Assembly (NCBI GenBank): GCA_023229505.1
Contig: JALNZD010000022.1
Span: 1-57,929 of the forward strand
Reading direction: 5' to 3'
DNA: 57,929 nt
From: Bacteroidales bacterium
GTDB lineage: Bacteria; Bacteroidota; Bacteroidia; Bacteroidales; JAGOPY01
Numbering within the stretch: position 1 is the stretch's first letter; every line of letters begins with the position of its first letter. The notes below the pieces were generated by a model. It had not been told where the DNA came from and did not search any database. It saw nothing but the letters and a program-made list of their open reading frames with translations. Positions 41,155-49,737 of the stretch are shown here, piece after piece. Both the position numbers and the translations under genes were made by a program.

Positions 41155-42656
41155 AAGTTTTCCCGGTGTCTCCTTTTAAGCTCCGGCCTCCAATCGTTAT
41201 AGCAGGCACCTTTTGAAGAGAATGGGTTCTTCCCGTAATTCCTCAGATTTATTTTGTAGGAAACATAAATATCTGAACCTGTAAAGGTACTGATGCTGAA
41301 AAAACTTCCTAAATGATCAGTCCCGACAGTTAATCCTTCCAATCTTACTGAAAGTCCTATCCTGGGGTACTTAAAATCGTACAGTACCACAGGTATATTG
41401 ATTTCCAGGAACCTGCTCTCGAACCTGGGAGTAAAGGTCAATACAAACGGCCTTTCAATCATAGGGGATATATATACGGCTGGAATGATCAATGTGCTGT
41501 TTAGAAACCACCTGTCAGTCAAATGATAGTCGATCTGGACGCTGATGGTTGCAGGCAAATATATTCTGAATCGGTTTCCCCGTAAGGATGCACCCGGGTC
41601 GCCGTAAAATAGCTCACTGGTAACATCAAGTTCATCCCTGATGTTATCATATTCCAGTTCATTTATCCTTATCAAATTATTATGAACATTTTCATAAACA
41701 TGTTTTTCGGCATTTTTAGTAAAGTTCACCCACCCTATATCGAGTATTGAAACCCCGATCTTCAATTTATAATCTTCAAACCTTTTTATATATAAATTAT
41801 CAGGAAACTTTTTCTGATAGGGTATTTCCCTATATTGCCAGGTAATGCCAAGGTCCATTCCCCAGCCGGAACCCCTGATCAGGGGATTAAAAAAATCCAC
41901 GTCATTATTTTCATAATTCAATGGTAAGGATATGCCTAATTCGCCGTTCAGCAACTCAACGTTTAATATGCTATCATTATAAGCGATATACCTGGTGTCA
42001 CCTCCTGACAAATATGCACCACTGTGGCCAAATACAGGTCCTATAGAAATTCCTGCAGACCAATGATTGTTGTAGCTGCGATTTAAAATAGTTGCGTAAC
42101 TGAAGATCACTTCCCACCAGGCCATGGATGCCATATCATAGTTATCCTGGATATAGTACTGGTTTTGCTGTGGTTTGAAATCCATACCGTAGTAAGAAAA
42201 ATTTGCCATATCACGAGGCACCCGGCGGATAGAAGACATCACCCGGAAGCCCGTCCTGACAGCAAACACATGGTCGTTGTAAGAAAACATGACAGAAGGC
42301 CCTATGATCCTGGCATTGACAAAAATGTTCTTTAGTGATTTATCCACGTAATAGGAATATACGTTTCTTTCCCCACGGCCGTAAGGTTTCGGGAAAAAAT
42401 GAAAATCATAAACCCCATTAAAAAGTTTTATTAAACTCGATTTTTTTGATGGAAAATACAGATAATTGTTCTCGGCAAAAGCGTTAATAGCAAAAAGGTT
42501 GATATCCGATTTTAACTTGGTATTGGCCATTGAGGAAGGATTCATGATAGTACCTGTTGAACCGGCATAATTACCATTTACCAGACCCAGAGATAATTGT
42601 GAATAAGTTCCCTGGGAGAAGTACACCATCAAACCTATCCAAAAGATTCTCTTCAT
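41151..42656 (-). CDS. DUF5723 family outer-membrane protein (copy 1)
   Basis: A 501-residue exported protein with a signal peptide (residues about 1-19). After it comes the family start LGLVNGNYAGSTGTIMNPSS, then NTKLKSDINLFAINAFAENNY. The rest alternates polar and aromatic residues (WWEVIFSYATILNR, WFLNSTLIIPAVYIS) as in outer-membrane beta-barrels. Related Bacteroidetes proteins are annotated DUF5723 and have no assigned function. It is clearly paralogous to the next gene: 'NYAGSTG..LNPSS' and the 'LG.F..N/S.FTG.D.YV..KINLR' end are shared. No ligand is evident. Confidence 0.8.
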   Translation of the reverse strand: MKRIFWIGLMVYFSQGTYSQLSLGLVNGNYAGSTGTIMNPSSMANTKLKSDINLFAINAFAENNYLYFPSKKSSLIKLFNGVYDFHFFPKPYGRGERNVYSYYVDKSLKNIFVNARIIGPSVMFSYNDHVFAVRTGFRVMSSIRRVPRDMANFSYYGMDFKPQQNQYYIQDNYDMASMAWWEVIFSYATILNRSYNNHWSAGISIGPVFGHSGAYLSGGDTRYIAYNDSILNVELLNGELGISLPLNYENNDVDFFNPLIRGSGWGMDLGITWQYREIPYQKKFPDNLYIKRFEDYKLKIGVSILDIGWVNFTKNAEKHVYENVHNNLIRINELEYDNIRDELDVTSELFYGDPGASLRGNRFRIYLPATISVQIDYHLTDRWFLNSTLIIPAVYISPMIERPFVLTFTPRFESRFLEINIPVVLYDFKYPRIGLSVRLEGLTVGTDHLGSFFSISTFTGSDIYVSYKINLRNYGKNPFSSKGACYNDWRPELKRRHRENF

Positions 42657-42795
42657 TCCCTAAAAATGACAAATCAGGATTTAAAATTTCTATTCATCCA
42701 TGAAGGAAACATTAGTAATATAGTTATGGAACAAAATTAATTGCAGAGATACCAGGAAAACGAAAGAATGATATCAGATATCAACACCTGCATGT

Positions 42796-44292
42796 TTATC
42801 GTCTTTTCCGGATTCCATATTCTTCATTTTCGCAAGGCACACTGCGGCTAAACCTTCCGCAATTACCTTTCCTGAAATTGATTTTTACAGCTACATAAAA
42901 ATCAAGTCCGGTAAAGTTATTTACACCAAACAATCCAAACAGATCATCGGAGCCAAAAGTCAGAAAATGATACCTGACAGATACACCAACTCTGAAATGA
43001 TGATAATCGTAAAGCGATAAGGGTAAAGAAAATTCAAGGTGAGGGGTTTCATAACGTGGAATGAGAGCGACCTGGGCCGGGCGACGTATAAATGATTTGC
43101 CTAATCTGATCGGATAAATGAAGACTGCTCCGGCATACCAGTTTCGGTATACCTTGTAATCTCCCTGAATACTGAAGGCTGCTGGTAAATAGACCCGGAT
43201 TTTGCTATCTACGAGTGATGAATCTGGATCTCCGTAAAAAACCTGACTCAATGTCCTTGACAATTCGTTAAAGTTATAGTAATTCAGTGTGTCTATATTG
43301 ATCCAATACTTGCTGACATTCTCAAAAGACTGGAGCTGGGCGTTTTTCTTGAAGTTAACATATCCGAAATCAAGAAGAGATACACCGATTTTATAGGAAT
43401 AGTCGATATACCTTTGTGTGCAAAGCTTGCTTATCCTTTTATTCTGATAGCTCAAAATCTTATGCTGGTAAGTAATACCAAGGTCTACGCCAAATCCCCC
43501 ACCTTTGATCAATGGCCCATTATTGGGGAAATCATTATTATCATAGTCTAATGGAATGGAATAACCCACTTCAGCATTCAGATTTTTAATGTTTATTGTC
43601 GTGTCATTGAGCACCATATAATCCAGATCATTTGCCCGCAAATACCCTCCGGCAATAGCAAAAAGCCGCTTCACCGTAATTCCGGCCGACCAGTCATCCA
43701 GGCTGAGCTTCCGGAATGCATAAGCATATGACAGGCCGATTTCTCCCATGACAAGGGCCGTGGATCCAAAGTTGCTGCTGGTAAAGTTTTTATTATGCTG
43801 AGGTGTATAATCAAGACCATAATATCCAAAATTAGCAATATCGTAAGGGATCCCGTATGCCGAACCCAGCGCTCTTGCCCCGGTATGCAGAGCAAATGCA
43901 TGACGTCCCATGGCAATCATAAAGGAAGGTCCCTTGATCTGTTCGCTGGAATAAATAAACTTATTATTTTTTCCCGTGTAACGGTCAAATGGCATTTCGT
44001 CGGGCCCATATTTTGGAAATTTGGGCTCACTGCTGATGATGCTAAAAAGAGCATAATCCTTTTGATGGATATAGGCATAATTATTTTCAAGGAAAACACC
44101 TGCTGTTGCAACATTAATATCCATATAAAGTTTGGAAGTAATAATGGAACTAGGATTGAGGAGTACTCCCGTTGAACCGGCGTAGTTACTCGCAGTGATA
44201 CCCCACATCTCCTGAGATTGAATGAGAATAGCCAGAGAAAAGAAAATAGCAAATAAAGTGCTTCGCAGTATTATCCACCTGGAATGTTGCAT
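42796..44292 (-). CDS. DUF5723 family outer-membrane protein (copy 2)
   Basis: A 498-residue paralogue of the preceding DUF5723 gene, 139 bases upstream of it on the same strand. A signal peptide (residues about 1-27) precedes MWGITASNYAGSTGVLLNPS and ITSKLYMDINVATAGVFLEN. Later blocks such as IKGGGFGVDLGITYQHKI, YKIGVSLLDFGYVNFKKNA and VFYGDPDSSL match copy 1 at the same positions (GSGWGMDLGITWQYREI, YKIGVSILDIGWVNFTKNA). Predicted beta-barrel of the outer membrane. Probably a tandem duplication; function unknown. Confidence 0.8.
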   Translation of the reverse strand: MQHSRWIILRSTLFAIFFSLAILIQSQEMWGITASNYAGSTGVLLNPSSIITSKLYMDINVATAGVFLENNYAYIHQKDYALFSIISSEPKFPKYGPDEMPFDRYTGKNNKFIYSSEQIKGPSFMIAMGRHAFALHTGARALGSAYGIPYDIANFGYYGLDYTPQHNKNFTSSNFGSTALVMGEIGLSYAYAFRKLSLDDWSAGITVKRLFAIAGGYLRANDLDYMVLNDTTINIKNLNAEVGYSIPLDYDNNDFPNNGPLIKGGGFGVDLGITYQHKILSYQNKRISKLCTQRYIDYSYKIGVSLLDFGYVNFKKNAQLQSFENVSKYWINIDTLNYYNFNELSRTLSQVFYGDPDSSLVDSKIRVYLPAAFSIQGDYKVYRNWYAGAVFIYPIRLGKSFIRRPAQVALIPRYETPHLEFSLPLSLYDYHHFRVGVSVRYHFLTFGSDDLFGLFGVNNFTGLDFYVAVKINFRKGNCGRFSRSVPCENEEYGIRKRR

Positions 44293-44341
44293 CTTATAGT
44301 TAATCCTGATAATACTAGTTATCCCAGAAATTTTAAAATGA

Positions 44342-44349
44342 CAAAAATA
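44342..44349 (-). promoter_or_regulatory. -7 promoter box for the DUF5723 pair
   Basis: TATTTTTG followed by TCAT on the minus strand, 49 bases before the ATG at 44292. Exact consensus match without a visible -33 box. Confidence 0.4.
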
Positions 44350-44481
44350 TGCTTTTCAATCTACAGTCCTTCTTAATTTTCTAAAAACGCAGAATATATA
44401 TTCTATAGTATGGAATACCAATAATTTACAAAGCAGCATAAATTTAATTTAAATGTATTATAAATAATTTGAATGATTTGA

Positions 44482-44502
44482 AACTCAGAACTCAGAACTC
44501 AG
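44482..44502 (+). repeat. 7-base tandem repeats (AACTCAG)
   Basis: Three perfect AACTCAG units and a partial fourth, ending just before the -7 box of tRNA-Leu. The same heptamer occurs on the opposite strand at 54358-54399. Confidence 0.8.
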
Positions 44503-44509
44503 AACTTCG

Positions 44510-44517
44510 TATATTTG
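44510..44517 (+). promoter_or_regulatory. -7 promoter box for tRNA-Leu (and perhaps tig)
   Basis: TATATTTG followed by GCAC, 24 bases before the tRNA. The place where a -33 box should lie is filled by the AACTCAG repeats, so a change in repeat number would alter the upstream promoter spacing. Confidence 0.5.
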
Positions 44518-44541
44518 CACCCCGGCAGTAATTGTTAACAC

Positions 44542-44623
44542 GCGGATGTGGCGTAATTGGTAGCCGCGCCAGACTTAGGATCTGGTGCCGAAAGGCGTGG
44601 GGGTTCGAGTCCCTTCATCCGCA
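44542..44623 (+). tRNA. tRNA-Leu (TAG)
   Basis: An 82-base class II tRNA. The acceptor GCGGATG pairs with CATCCGC. Anticodon stem CCAGA/TCTGG encloses CTTAGGA with anticodon TAG. A variable arm (TGCCGAAAGGCGT) and the T-arm GGGTTCGAGTCCC follow. CCA is not encoded. tig starts 43 bases downstream. Confidence 0.95.
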
Positions 44624-44666
44624 CAGCTTTGTATACTGAAACATAACCCATTTATCAAAACCAAGC

Positions 44667-45767
44667 ATGCAAATTACAAAGGAAGAAACCGGATCGTTGA
44701 CTGCTTCAGTCAAGTTGCTGATCAGGAAAGAGGATTATGAGGATAAAGTCATTAAGACGTTGAAGGATTATCAGCGTAAAACCAATATGCCTGGCTTCCG
44801 ACCCGGAAAAGTGCCATTTGGCTTAGTTTCTAAAATGTACCGGAAAGGCGTTTTGCTGGATGAAATAAACCATCTGTTGGCAGAGAACTTACAGAATTAT
44901 GTTGAGAAAAATAAACTGAAACTCATCGGGAATCCATTACCAAATAAGGAAAAAGCAGCCTCACTTGACCTGGATAACCAATCTGAATTCGAATTTTATT
45001 TTGATATTGGCCTGGCCCCGGAATTTAACCTGTATCTGTCTGAAGACATTTCAGTTGACTATTTAAAGATTACTGCCACTGAACAAATGATCGATGAGCA
45101 TGTAAATGATTTGCGGCATCGCTCTAAAAACCATGTACATACTGAAGAACAGCCAGCTGAAGAACATCAACACGAAGAACTTCCTGAACTGGATGAATCT
45201 TTTTTCAAACACGTTTTTCCCGGAGAAGAAATAAAAGACGAAAGTGCTTTCAGGGCAAAGATCAGGGAAGCAATCGAACGTTCCTTAATAAAAGAAAGTG
45301 AGCGATACTTCCTCAATACGGTTATAGAAAAACTGGTGAAAGAAACCGGGATTGAGTTACCTGATGATTTTATCATGAAAATGATCAGGGAAAATGAAGA
45401 GCAAAAGCTCAGCGATGAAGAAATTAAAAATCAATATGATAATTTTGCCAGATCGATCAGGTGGCAACTTATCGAATCGCGAATCATCCAGGATTACAAC
45501 CTCAGGGTTGAAGAACATGAAATGAGAAACGTGGTGAAAAGTTACTTCACCGGCCATTTAGCAACTGCAAAAGAAAATCCTGAACAAGACGAGAGATTGA
45601 ACAAGATTGTCGATTCCGTGTTAAGCAATAAAGAAGAATCTAACCGTCTGCATGACCAGCTATTCGATCAGAAGTTGCTCGACTTTTTTAAAAGCAGGCT
45701 AAAGTTGAAAAATAAAGAAGTGGATTATGACGAATTTGTAAAAATGGTTACCCAAAAGAAAGTTTAA
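44667..45767 (+). CDS. tig: trigger factor lacking the PPIase domain
   Basis: Trigger factor is the ribosome-bound chaperone at the nascent-chain exit. The N-terminal domain is complete, with the ribosome-docking signature MPGFRPGKVPFGLV near residues 45-55. The C-terminal chaperone arms are also present from about residue 176 (DESFFKHVFPGEEI) to the end. Between them the usual FKBP-type prolyl isomerase domain of roughly 90-100 residues is absent. Residues 156-175 are instead a His/Glu-rich linker, HVHTEEQPAEEHQHEELPEL. Total length is 366 residues, against roughly 430-450 in familiar homologues. The frame is continuous, so this is not a sequencing frameshift. It is first in tig-clpP-clpX. 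Confidence 0.93.
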   Translation: MQITKEETGSLTASVKLLIRKEDYEDKVIKTLKDYQRKTNMPGFRPGKVPFGLVSKMYRKGVLLDEINHLLAENLQNYVEKNKLKLIGNPLPNKEKAASLDLDNQSEFEFYFDIGLAPEFNLYLSEDISVDYLKITATEQMIDEHVNDLRHRSKNHVHTEEQPAEEHQHEELPELDESFFKHVFPGEEIKDESAFRAKIREAIERSLIKESERYFLNTVIEKLVKETGIELPDDFIMKMIRENEEQKLSDEEIKNQYDNFARSIRWQLIESRIIQDYNLRVEEHEMRNVVKSYFTGHLATAKENPEQDERLNKIVDSVLSNKEESNRLHDQLFDQKLLDFFKSRLKLKNKEVDYDEFVKMVTQKKV

Positions 45768-45768
45768 T

Positions 45769-46452
45769 ATGAAAGAAAACGAATTTCGCAAATATGCGGT
45801 CAAGCACCGCGGATTAAATGGGCTTACCGTCGACCAGTACAGTTCAATGGTTGGAAACTATATTTCCCCTACCATCATTGAGGAAAGGCAGCTAAACATT
45901 GTTACCATGGATGTTTTTTCCAGACTGATGATGGACCGGATAATTTTCCTTGGCGTTCATATCGATGATTATGTTGCAAACATCATACAGGCTCAGCTCT
46001 TATTCCTCGAGTCTGTTGATTCATCAAAGGATATTCAGATTTATCTGAACACCCCGGGAGGCATGGTTTATGCCGGTTTAGGCATCTATGACACCATGCA
46101 GTATATCGCACCTGACATTGCAACCATCTGCACAGGGATGGCCGCTTCCATGGGTGCTGTAATCCTTTGTTCCGGTGCAAAAGGAAAAAGGACCGCACTT
46201 AAACATTCCCGTATCCTGATCCACCAGCCCATGGGCGGAGCATCAGGGCAAGCTTCAGATATTGAGATCACAGCCAAGGAAATGCAGAAGATCAAAAAAG
46301 AATTATATGAGATCATATCCATTCACACCGGCAAGGAGTATAAAAAAATCTGGAAAGATGCTGACCGTGATTACTGGATGAATGCAGAAGAGGCACGTGA
46401 ATATGGTATGATTGATGAAGTTCTGGAGAAAACAAAGCAAAAATCAAAATAA
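45769..46452 (+). CDS. clpP: ATP-dependent Clp protease proteolytic subunit
   Basis: ClpP (227 residues), the serine peptidase that forms the 14-subunit chamber served by ClpX. GMAASMGAVILCSG carries the catalytic Ser, S127, and ILIHQPMGGASGQASDIE the His, H152; the Asp lies in the WMNAEEAREYGMIDEV region downstream. The N-terminal 30 residues exceed mature ClpP and probably act as a propeptide or axial loop extension. It starts one base after the tig stop and ends one base before clpX, so the three are tightly coupled. Confidence 0.97.
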   Translation: MKENEFRKYAVKHRGLNGLTVDQYSSMVGNYISPTIIEERQLNIVTMDVFSRLMMDRIIFLGVHIDDYVANIIQAQLLFLESVDSSKDIQIYLNTPGGMVYAGLGIYDTMQYIAPDIATICTGMAASMGAVILCSGAKGKRTALKHSRILIHQPMGGASGQASDIEITAKEMQKIKKELYEIISIHTGKEYKKIWKDADRDYWMNAEEAREYGMIDEVLEKTKQKSK

Positions 46453-46453
46453 A

Positions 46454-47680
46454 ATGCCAAGGGTTTCACAAAAATGTTCTTTCTGCGGACGCGACAGATC
46501 CGAAGTGAATATGCTTATTGCAGGCATTGACGCCCATATTTGCGATGCCTGCATTACACAGGCCCAGACTATCCTCAGTGAGGAATTTGTCCATCTTAAA
46601 AATGGCAAAGTCCCTGAAATTGAGCTTAAAACCCCTGCCGAAATTAAAAAATACCTCGACCAGTACGTGATCGGTCAGGAAGATGCAAAGCGCGTCCTTT
46701 CTGTCGCTGTTTACAACCATTATAAACGGATCATGCAATCCAAAGACGATGATGAGGTAGAGATTGAAAAGTCGAATATCATGATCGCAGGGGAAACAGG
46801 TACGGGTAAGACCTTACTGGCAAGAACCATCTCCAGGATGCTGAAAGTACCTTTTGCCATTGCCGATGCAACTGTTTTGACAGAAGCTGGTTATGTCGGC
46901 GAAGATGTGGAAAGCATTCTTACCCGTTTGCTGCAGACTGCCGATTATGATGTGGCTGCTGCAGAGCGCGGTATTGTATTCATTGATGAGATTGATAAAA
47001 TTGCCCGAAAGGGTGATAATCCCTCGATAACCCGTGATGTATCAGGCGAAGGTGTTCAGCAAGCACTGCTCAAGTTGCTTGAAGGAGCTATTATTAATGT
47101 CCCTCCCCAGGGAGGAAGAAAACATCCTGAGCAAAAATTCATCCAGGTAAATACGCAAAATATACTATTTATATCAGGCGGCGCTTTTAATTCGATCGAC
47201 CGGATCATTGCTTCCAGGCTCAGGACTAACATTATTGGATATCAATCAAAGGATCAGGAGGCATTTGACCGGGAGAACATGTTGCAGTACATCTCCCCTT
47301 CTGATATCAAAAAATTTGGGATGATACCTGAGATTGTAGGCCGTTTCCCGGTTTTGACATACCTCATACCACTTGACCATAATACCCTCAAGCGGATATT
47401 GACTGAACCTAAAAATGCCCTCATTAAACAATTCACAAAGTTATTCAGGATGGATAACATCGATTTGGTATTTGAAGATGATGCTCTTGAATTTATTGTT
47501 GAAAAAGCCACAGAACATAAATTAGGCGCCAGGGGCCTGCGATCCATTATCGAAGCAATCCTCACTGACGCTATGTTCGAGCTTCCATCAAAGGGAAAGA
47601 CCAAATCCTTGAAAATAACCTGTAAATACGCTGAACAGAAATTCGGCAAATCTGGTTTATCCCGGCTTAAAGTGGCCTGA
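46454..47680 (+). CDS. clpX: ATP-dependent Clp protease ATP-binding subunit ClpX
   Basis: ClpX (408 residues), the AAA+ unfoldase that feeds ClpP. The start at 46454 (MPRVSQKCSFCGR) gives the usual zinc-binding domain with C8, C11, C30 and C33. An earlier ATG at 46412 overlaps clpP. Walker A is IAGETGTGKTLLAR, Walker B IVFIDEIDKIA, and VSGEGVQQALLKLLEG is a pore-side block. The ClpP-contact loop reads NIIGYQSKD, with IGY in place of the common IGF. The end (KLGARGLRSIIEAILTDAMF) is the sensor-2 region. Confidence 0.97.
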   Translation: MPRVSQKCSFCGRDRSEVNMLIAGIDAHICDACITQAQTILSEEFVHLKNGKVPEIELKTPAEIKKYLDQYVIGQEDAKRVLSVAVYNHYKRIMQSKDDDEVEIEKSNIMIAGETGTGKTLLARTISRMLKVPFAIADATVLTEAGYVGEDVESILTRLLQTADYDVAAAERGIVFIDEIDKIARKGDNPSITRDVSGEGVQQALLKLLEGAIINVPPQGGRKHPEQKFIQVNTQNILFISGGAFNSIDRIIASRLRTNIIGYQSKDQEAFDRENMLQYISPSDIKKFGMIPEIVGRFPVLTYLIPLDHNTLKRILTEPKNALIKQFTKLFRMDNIDLVFEDDALEFIVEKATEHKLGARGLRSIIEAILTDAMFELPSKGKTKSLKITCKYAEQKFGKSGLSRLKVA

Positions 47681-47721
47681 TTCATGGGCTGGCATAATTA
47701 TTGGACTCCGGCAGCAAATAT

Positions 47722-48300
47722 ATGCTGAGATTTTTTTTAATAGCTGTTTCCCTATTTATTTCAATTCTTGCCTTATCCCAGGAACAAGATGGTATTATTG
47801 TTTATGGAAAAATAGTAGATGGTGATACTATTGCCGTCATACCTCTCAGGGAAGTGAATATTTTTTCATGGAAAATGCTTGATAATAAAGAAGAAAGAAA
47901 GCTAACCAGGTTGATGAAAAACGTCAAGATCGTTTACCCCTATGCACGGCTGGCAGGGATTAAACTGGTAGAGTACGAGGAAGTTCTTTCACAAGCGCCA
48001 GACGATCAGGCAAGAAGAAAGATTATGAAAAAGCTTGAAGAAGAGCTTAAGGCTGAATATGGTCAGGAATTGAGAGATTTGACGGTCACACAGGGCAAAA
48101 TTTTGTTGAAATTGATTGATCGGGAGACCGGTGAATCCTCTTATAACCTGGTTACTGAGTTCAGGGGAGAATTCAGGGCTGTTTTTTACCAGGCATTTGC
48201 CCGGCTTTTTGGCTTGAATATGAAGCTTAAATATGATCCGGAAGGTGAAGACCGTGATATTGAATATATCGTAAAGATGATTGAGAGCGGTCAATTGTAA
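47722..48300 (+). CDS. DUF4294 family exported protein
   Basis: A 192-residue Bacteroidetes protein. The ATG at 47722 gives a signal peptide (MLRFFLIAVSLFISILALSQ), whereas a TTG at 47701 would place extra polar residues before it. The mature part begins with IIVYGKIVDGDTIAVIPLRE, the family hallmark, then a charged helical region of about 90 residues (RKIMKKLEEELKAEYGQELR) and VTQGKILLKLIDRETGESS. Function is not known. It follows clpX by 41 bases in the same direction and is likely the last gene of the tig-clpP-clpX transcript. Confidence 0.8.
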   Translation: MLRFFLIAVSLFISILALSQEQDGIIVYGKIVDGDTIAVIPLREVNIFSWKMLDNKEERKLTRLMKNVKIVYPYARLAGIKLVEYEEVLSQAPDDQARRKIMKKLEEELKAEYGQELRDLTVTQGKILLKLIDRETGESSYNLVTEFRGEFRAVFYQAFARLFGLNMKLKYDPEGEDRDIEYIVKMIESGQL

Positions 48301-48315
48301 TGCCGGGGTATTTTT

Positions 48316-49737
48316 TCACTTTCCCCTTCCCTGTAACACAATCAATACTGTATAGATCAGGATTTTAAAATCCATGGCCAGTGACATGTTCTCAATATAT
48401 AGCAGGTCGTATTTTAACCGTTCAACCATCTGTTCGATATTTTCAGCGTACCCGTATTTCACCTGTCCCCAGGAAGTTATTCCCGGTTTTATTTTAAAAA
48501 GCAGCCTGTATTCCGGCGCTATTTCAACAATCTGGTCTATATAAAACTGGCGTTCAGGACGGTATCCGACAAGAGACATATCTCCCTTCAAAACAGAAAA
48601 AAACTGTGGGATTTCATCGAGCCTGACTTTTCTGAGATACCTGCCAAACCGAGTGATGCGGTCATCATTCTTTGTAGCTAATTGCGGTCCGTCTTTTTCA
48701 GCATCAGAAAACATTGACCTGAATTTGTGCATCTTAAAAGTATGGTCATGAATGCCAACTCTTTTCTGAGAGTAAATAACTGGTCCTCTTGAACTGAATT
48801 TGACGCCGACAGCAACAAAGACGAAAACAGGAAAAAGTAGTGTGAGAGCAATTAAAGCTGCCACTATGTCGATCAACCGCTTCATTGATTGCTGCCACGG
48901 TGGCATGAGATCCTGGGAAATCTGGATTAGCGGATACTGCCAGATTGAAGACATCTTTACCATCCCCATCAGGTAATCCTGCATATCCGGGATAATTTTG
49001 ATAACTACTTCAGCTTCCTCAAGAATAGTCAGGATATTTTTAATAGTCTCCCTTTCCGATCTTTCAATGGCAAGAATTACTTCTTCTACATTATAATCCT
49101 GAATGATCTGTTTCAGGTCCTGGAGTTTTCCCAGGTGAGGCAGGTATTTACCAATCTTGTATTTCTCATATCCAACAACATTGACAAAACCAGTAAACTT
49201 ATTGCCTGATGGCATGACCTGTCTTTCTATCTCTTCATAAATCTTGATCGCATTGCCATTGCTTCCAACGATGATAGTATTAAAGCCCAGTTCCCTCCGG
49301 TGAATTTTTCTGACGGTTCCGGTGGTAATGATCAGCCTGAATGTGTAAGTCAGGCCAAAATGAAACAGGTACAAGAAAACAAATAATTGATAGTAAGATT
49401 TATACGTAATTATAACGTCATCAAGGATCAAAGCGAAGAAAATGATTATTACCCCGACCAATGAAATGAAGGATGTCTGGCTAAGTTCCTTCAGCCTTGA
49501 TTTCCGGAAAATCTTATTGACATTGTATGTTCCAAGTATAATATACAAGATGATCCAGAAAAAAGGAACGATAAGGCTGCCAAGATAGAAATTCCTGTCT
49601 TTAAAAATATCCGACAAGTGATCCAGGACGGTAGGTTCAATAGAGAATTTCCTGTAAATGAAGAACAATGACCATGCTAACATAGCAGCCAGCACATCAG
49701 CAACCAAATACTTAAAAACCTGTAACTTTTTGTTCAT
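48316..49737 (-). CDS. polyprenyl-phosphate sugar-1-phosphate transferase (WcaJ-like)
   Basis: A 473-residue polyprenyl glycosylphosphotransferase that starts exopolysaccharide or capsule units by moving a sugar 1-phosphate onto undecaprenyl phosphate. Four transmembrane helices (residues 1-130) are followed by a Rossmann-like region (FNTIIVGSNGNAIKIYEEIE) and a hydrophobic hairpin near residue 285. The catalytic domain contains VIYSQKRVGIHDHTFKMHKF (in two pieces), RKVRLDEIPQFFSVLKGDMS, and LVGYRPERQFY. It is the only glycan-assembly gene seen here, and overlaps the preceding lipoprotein gene by one base. Confidence 0.92.
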   Translation of the reverse strand: MNKKLQVFKYLVADVLAAMLAWSLFFIYRKFSIEPTVLDHLSDIFKDRNFYLGSLIVPFFWIILYIILGTYNVNKIFRKSRLKELSQTSFISLVGVIIIFFALILDDVIITYKSYYQLFVFLYLFHFGLTYTFRLIITTGTVRKIHRRELGFNTIIVGSNGNAIKIYEEIERQVMPSGNKFTGFVNVVGYEKYKIGKYLPHLGKLQDLKQIIQDYNVEEVILAIERSERETIKNILTILEEAEVVIKIIPDMQDYLMGMVKMSSIWQYPLIQISQDLMPPWQQSMKRLIDIVAALIALTLLFPVFVFVAVGVKFSSRGPVIYSQKRVGIHDHTFKMHKFRSMFSDAEKDGPQLATKNDDRITRFGRYLRKVRLDEIPQFFSVLKGDMSLVGYRPERQFYIDQIVEIAPEYRLLFKIKPGITSWGQVKYGYAENIEQMVERLKYDLLYIENMSLAMDFKILIYTVLIVLQGRGK

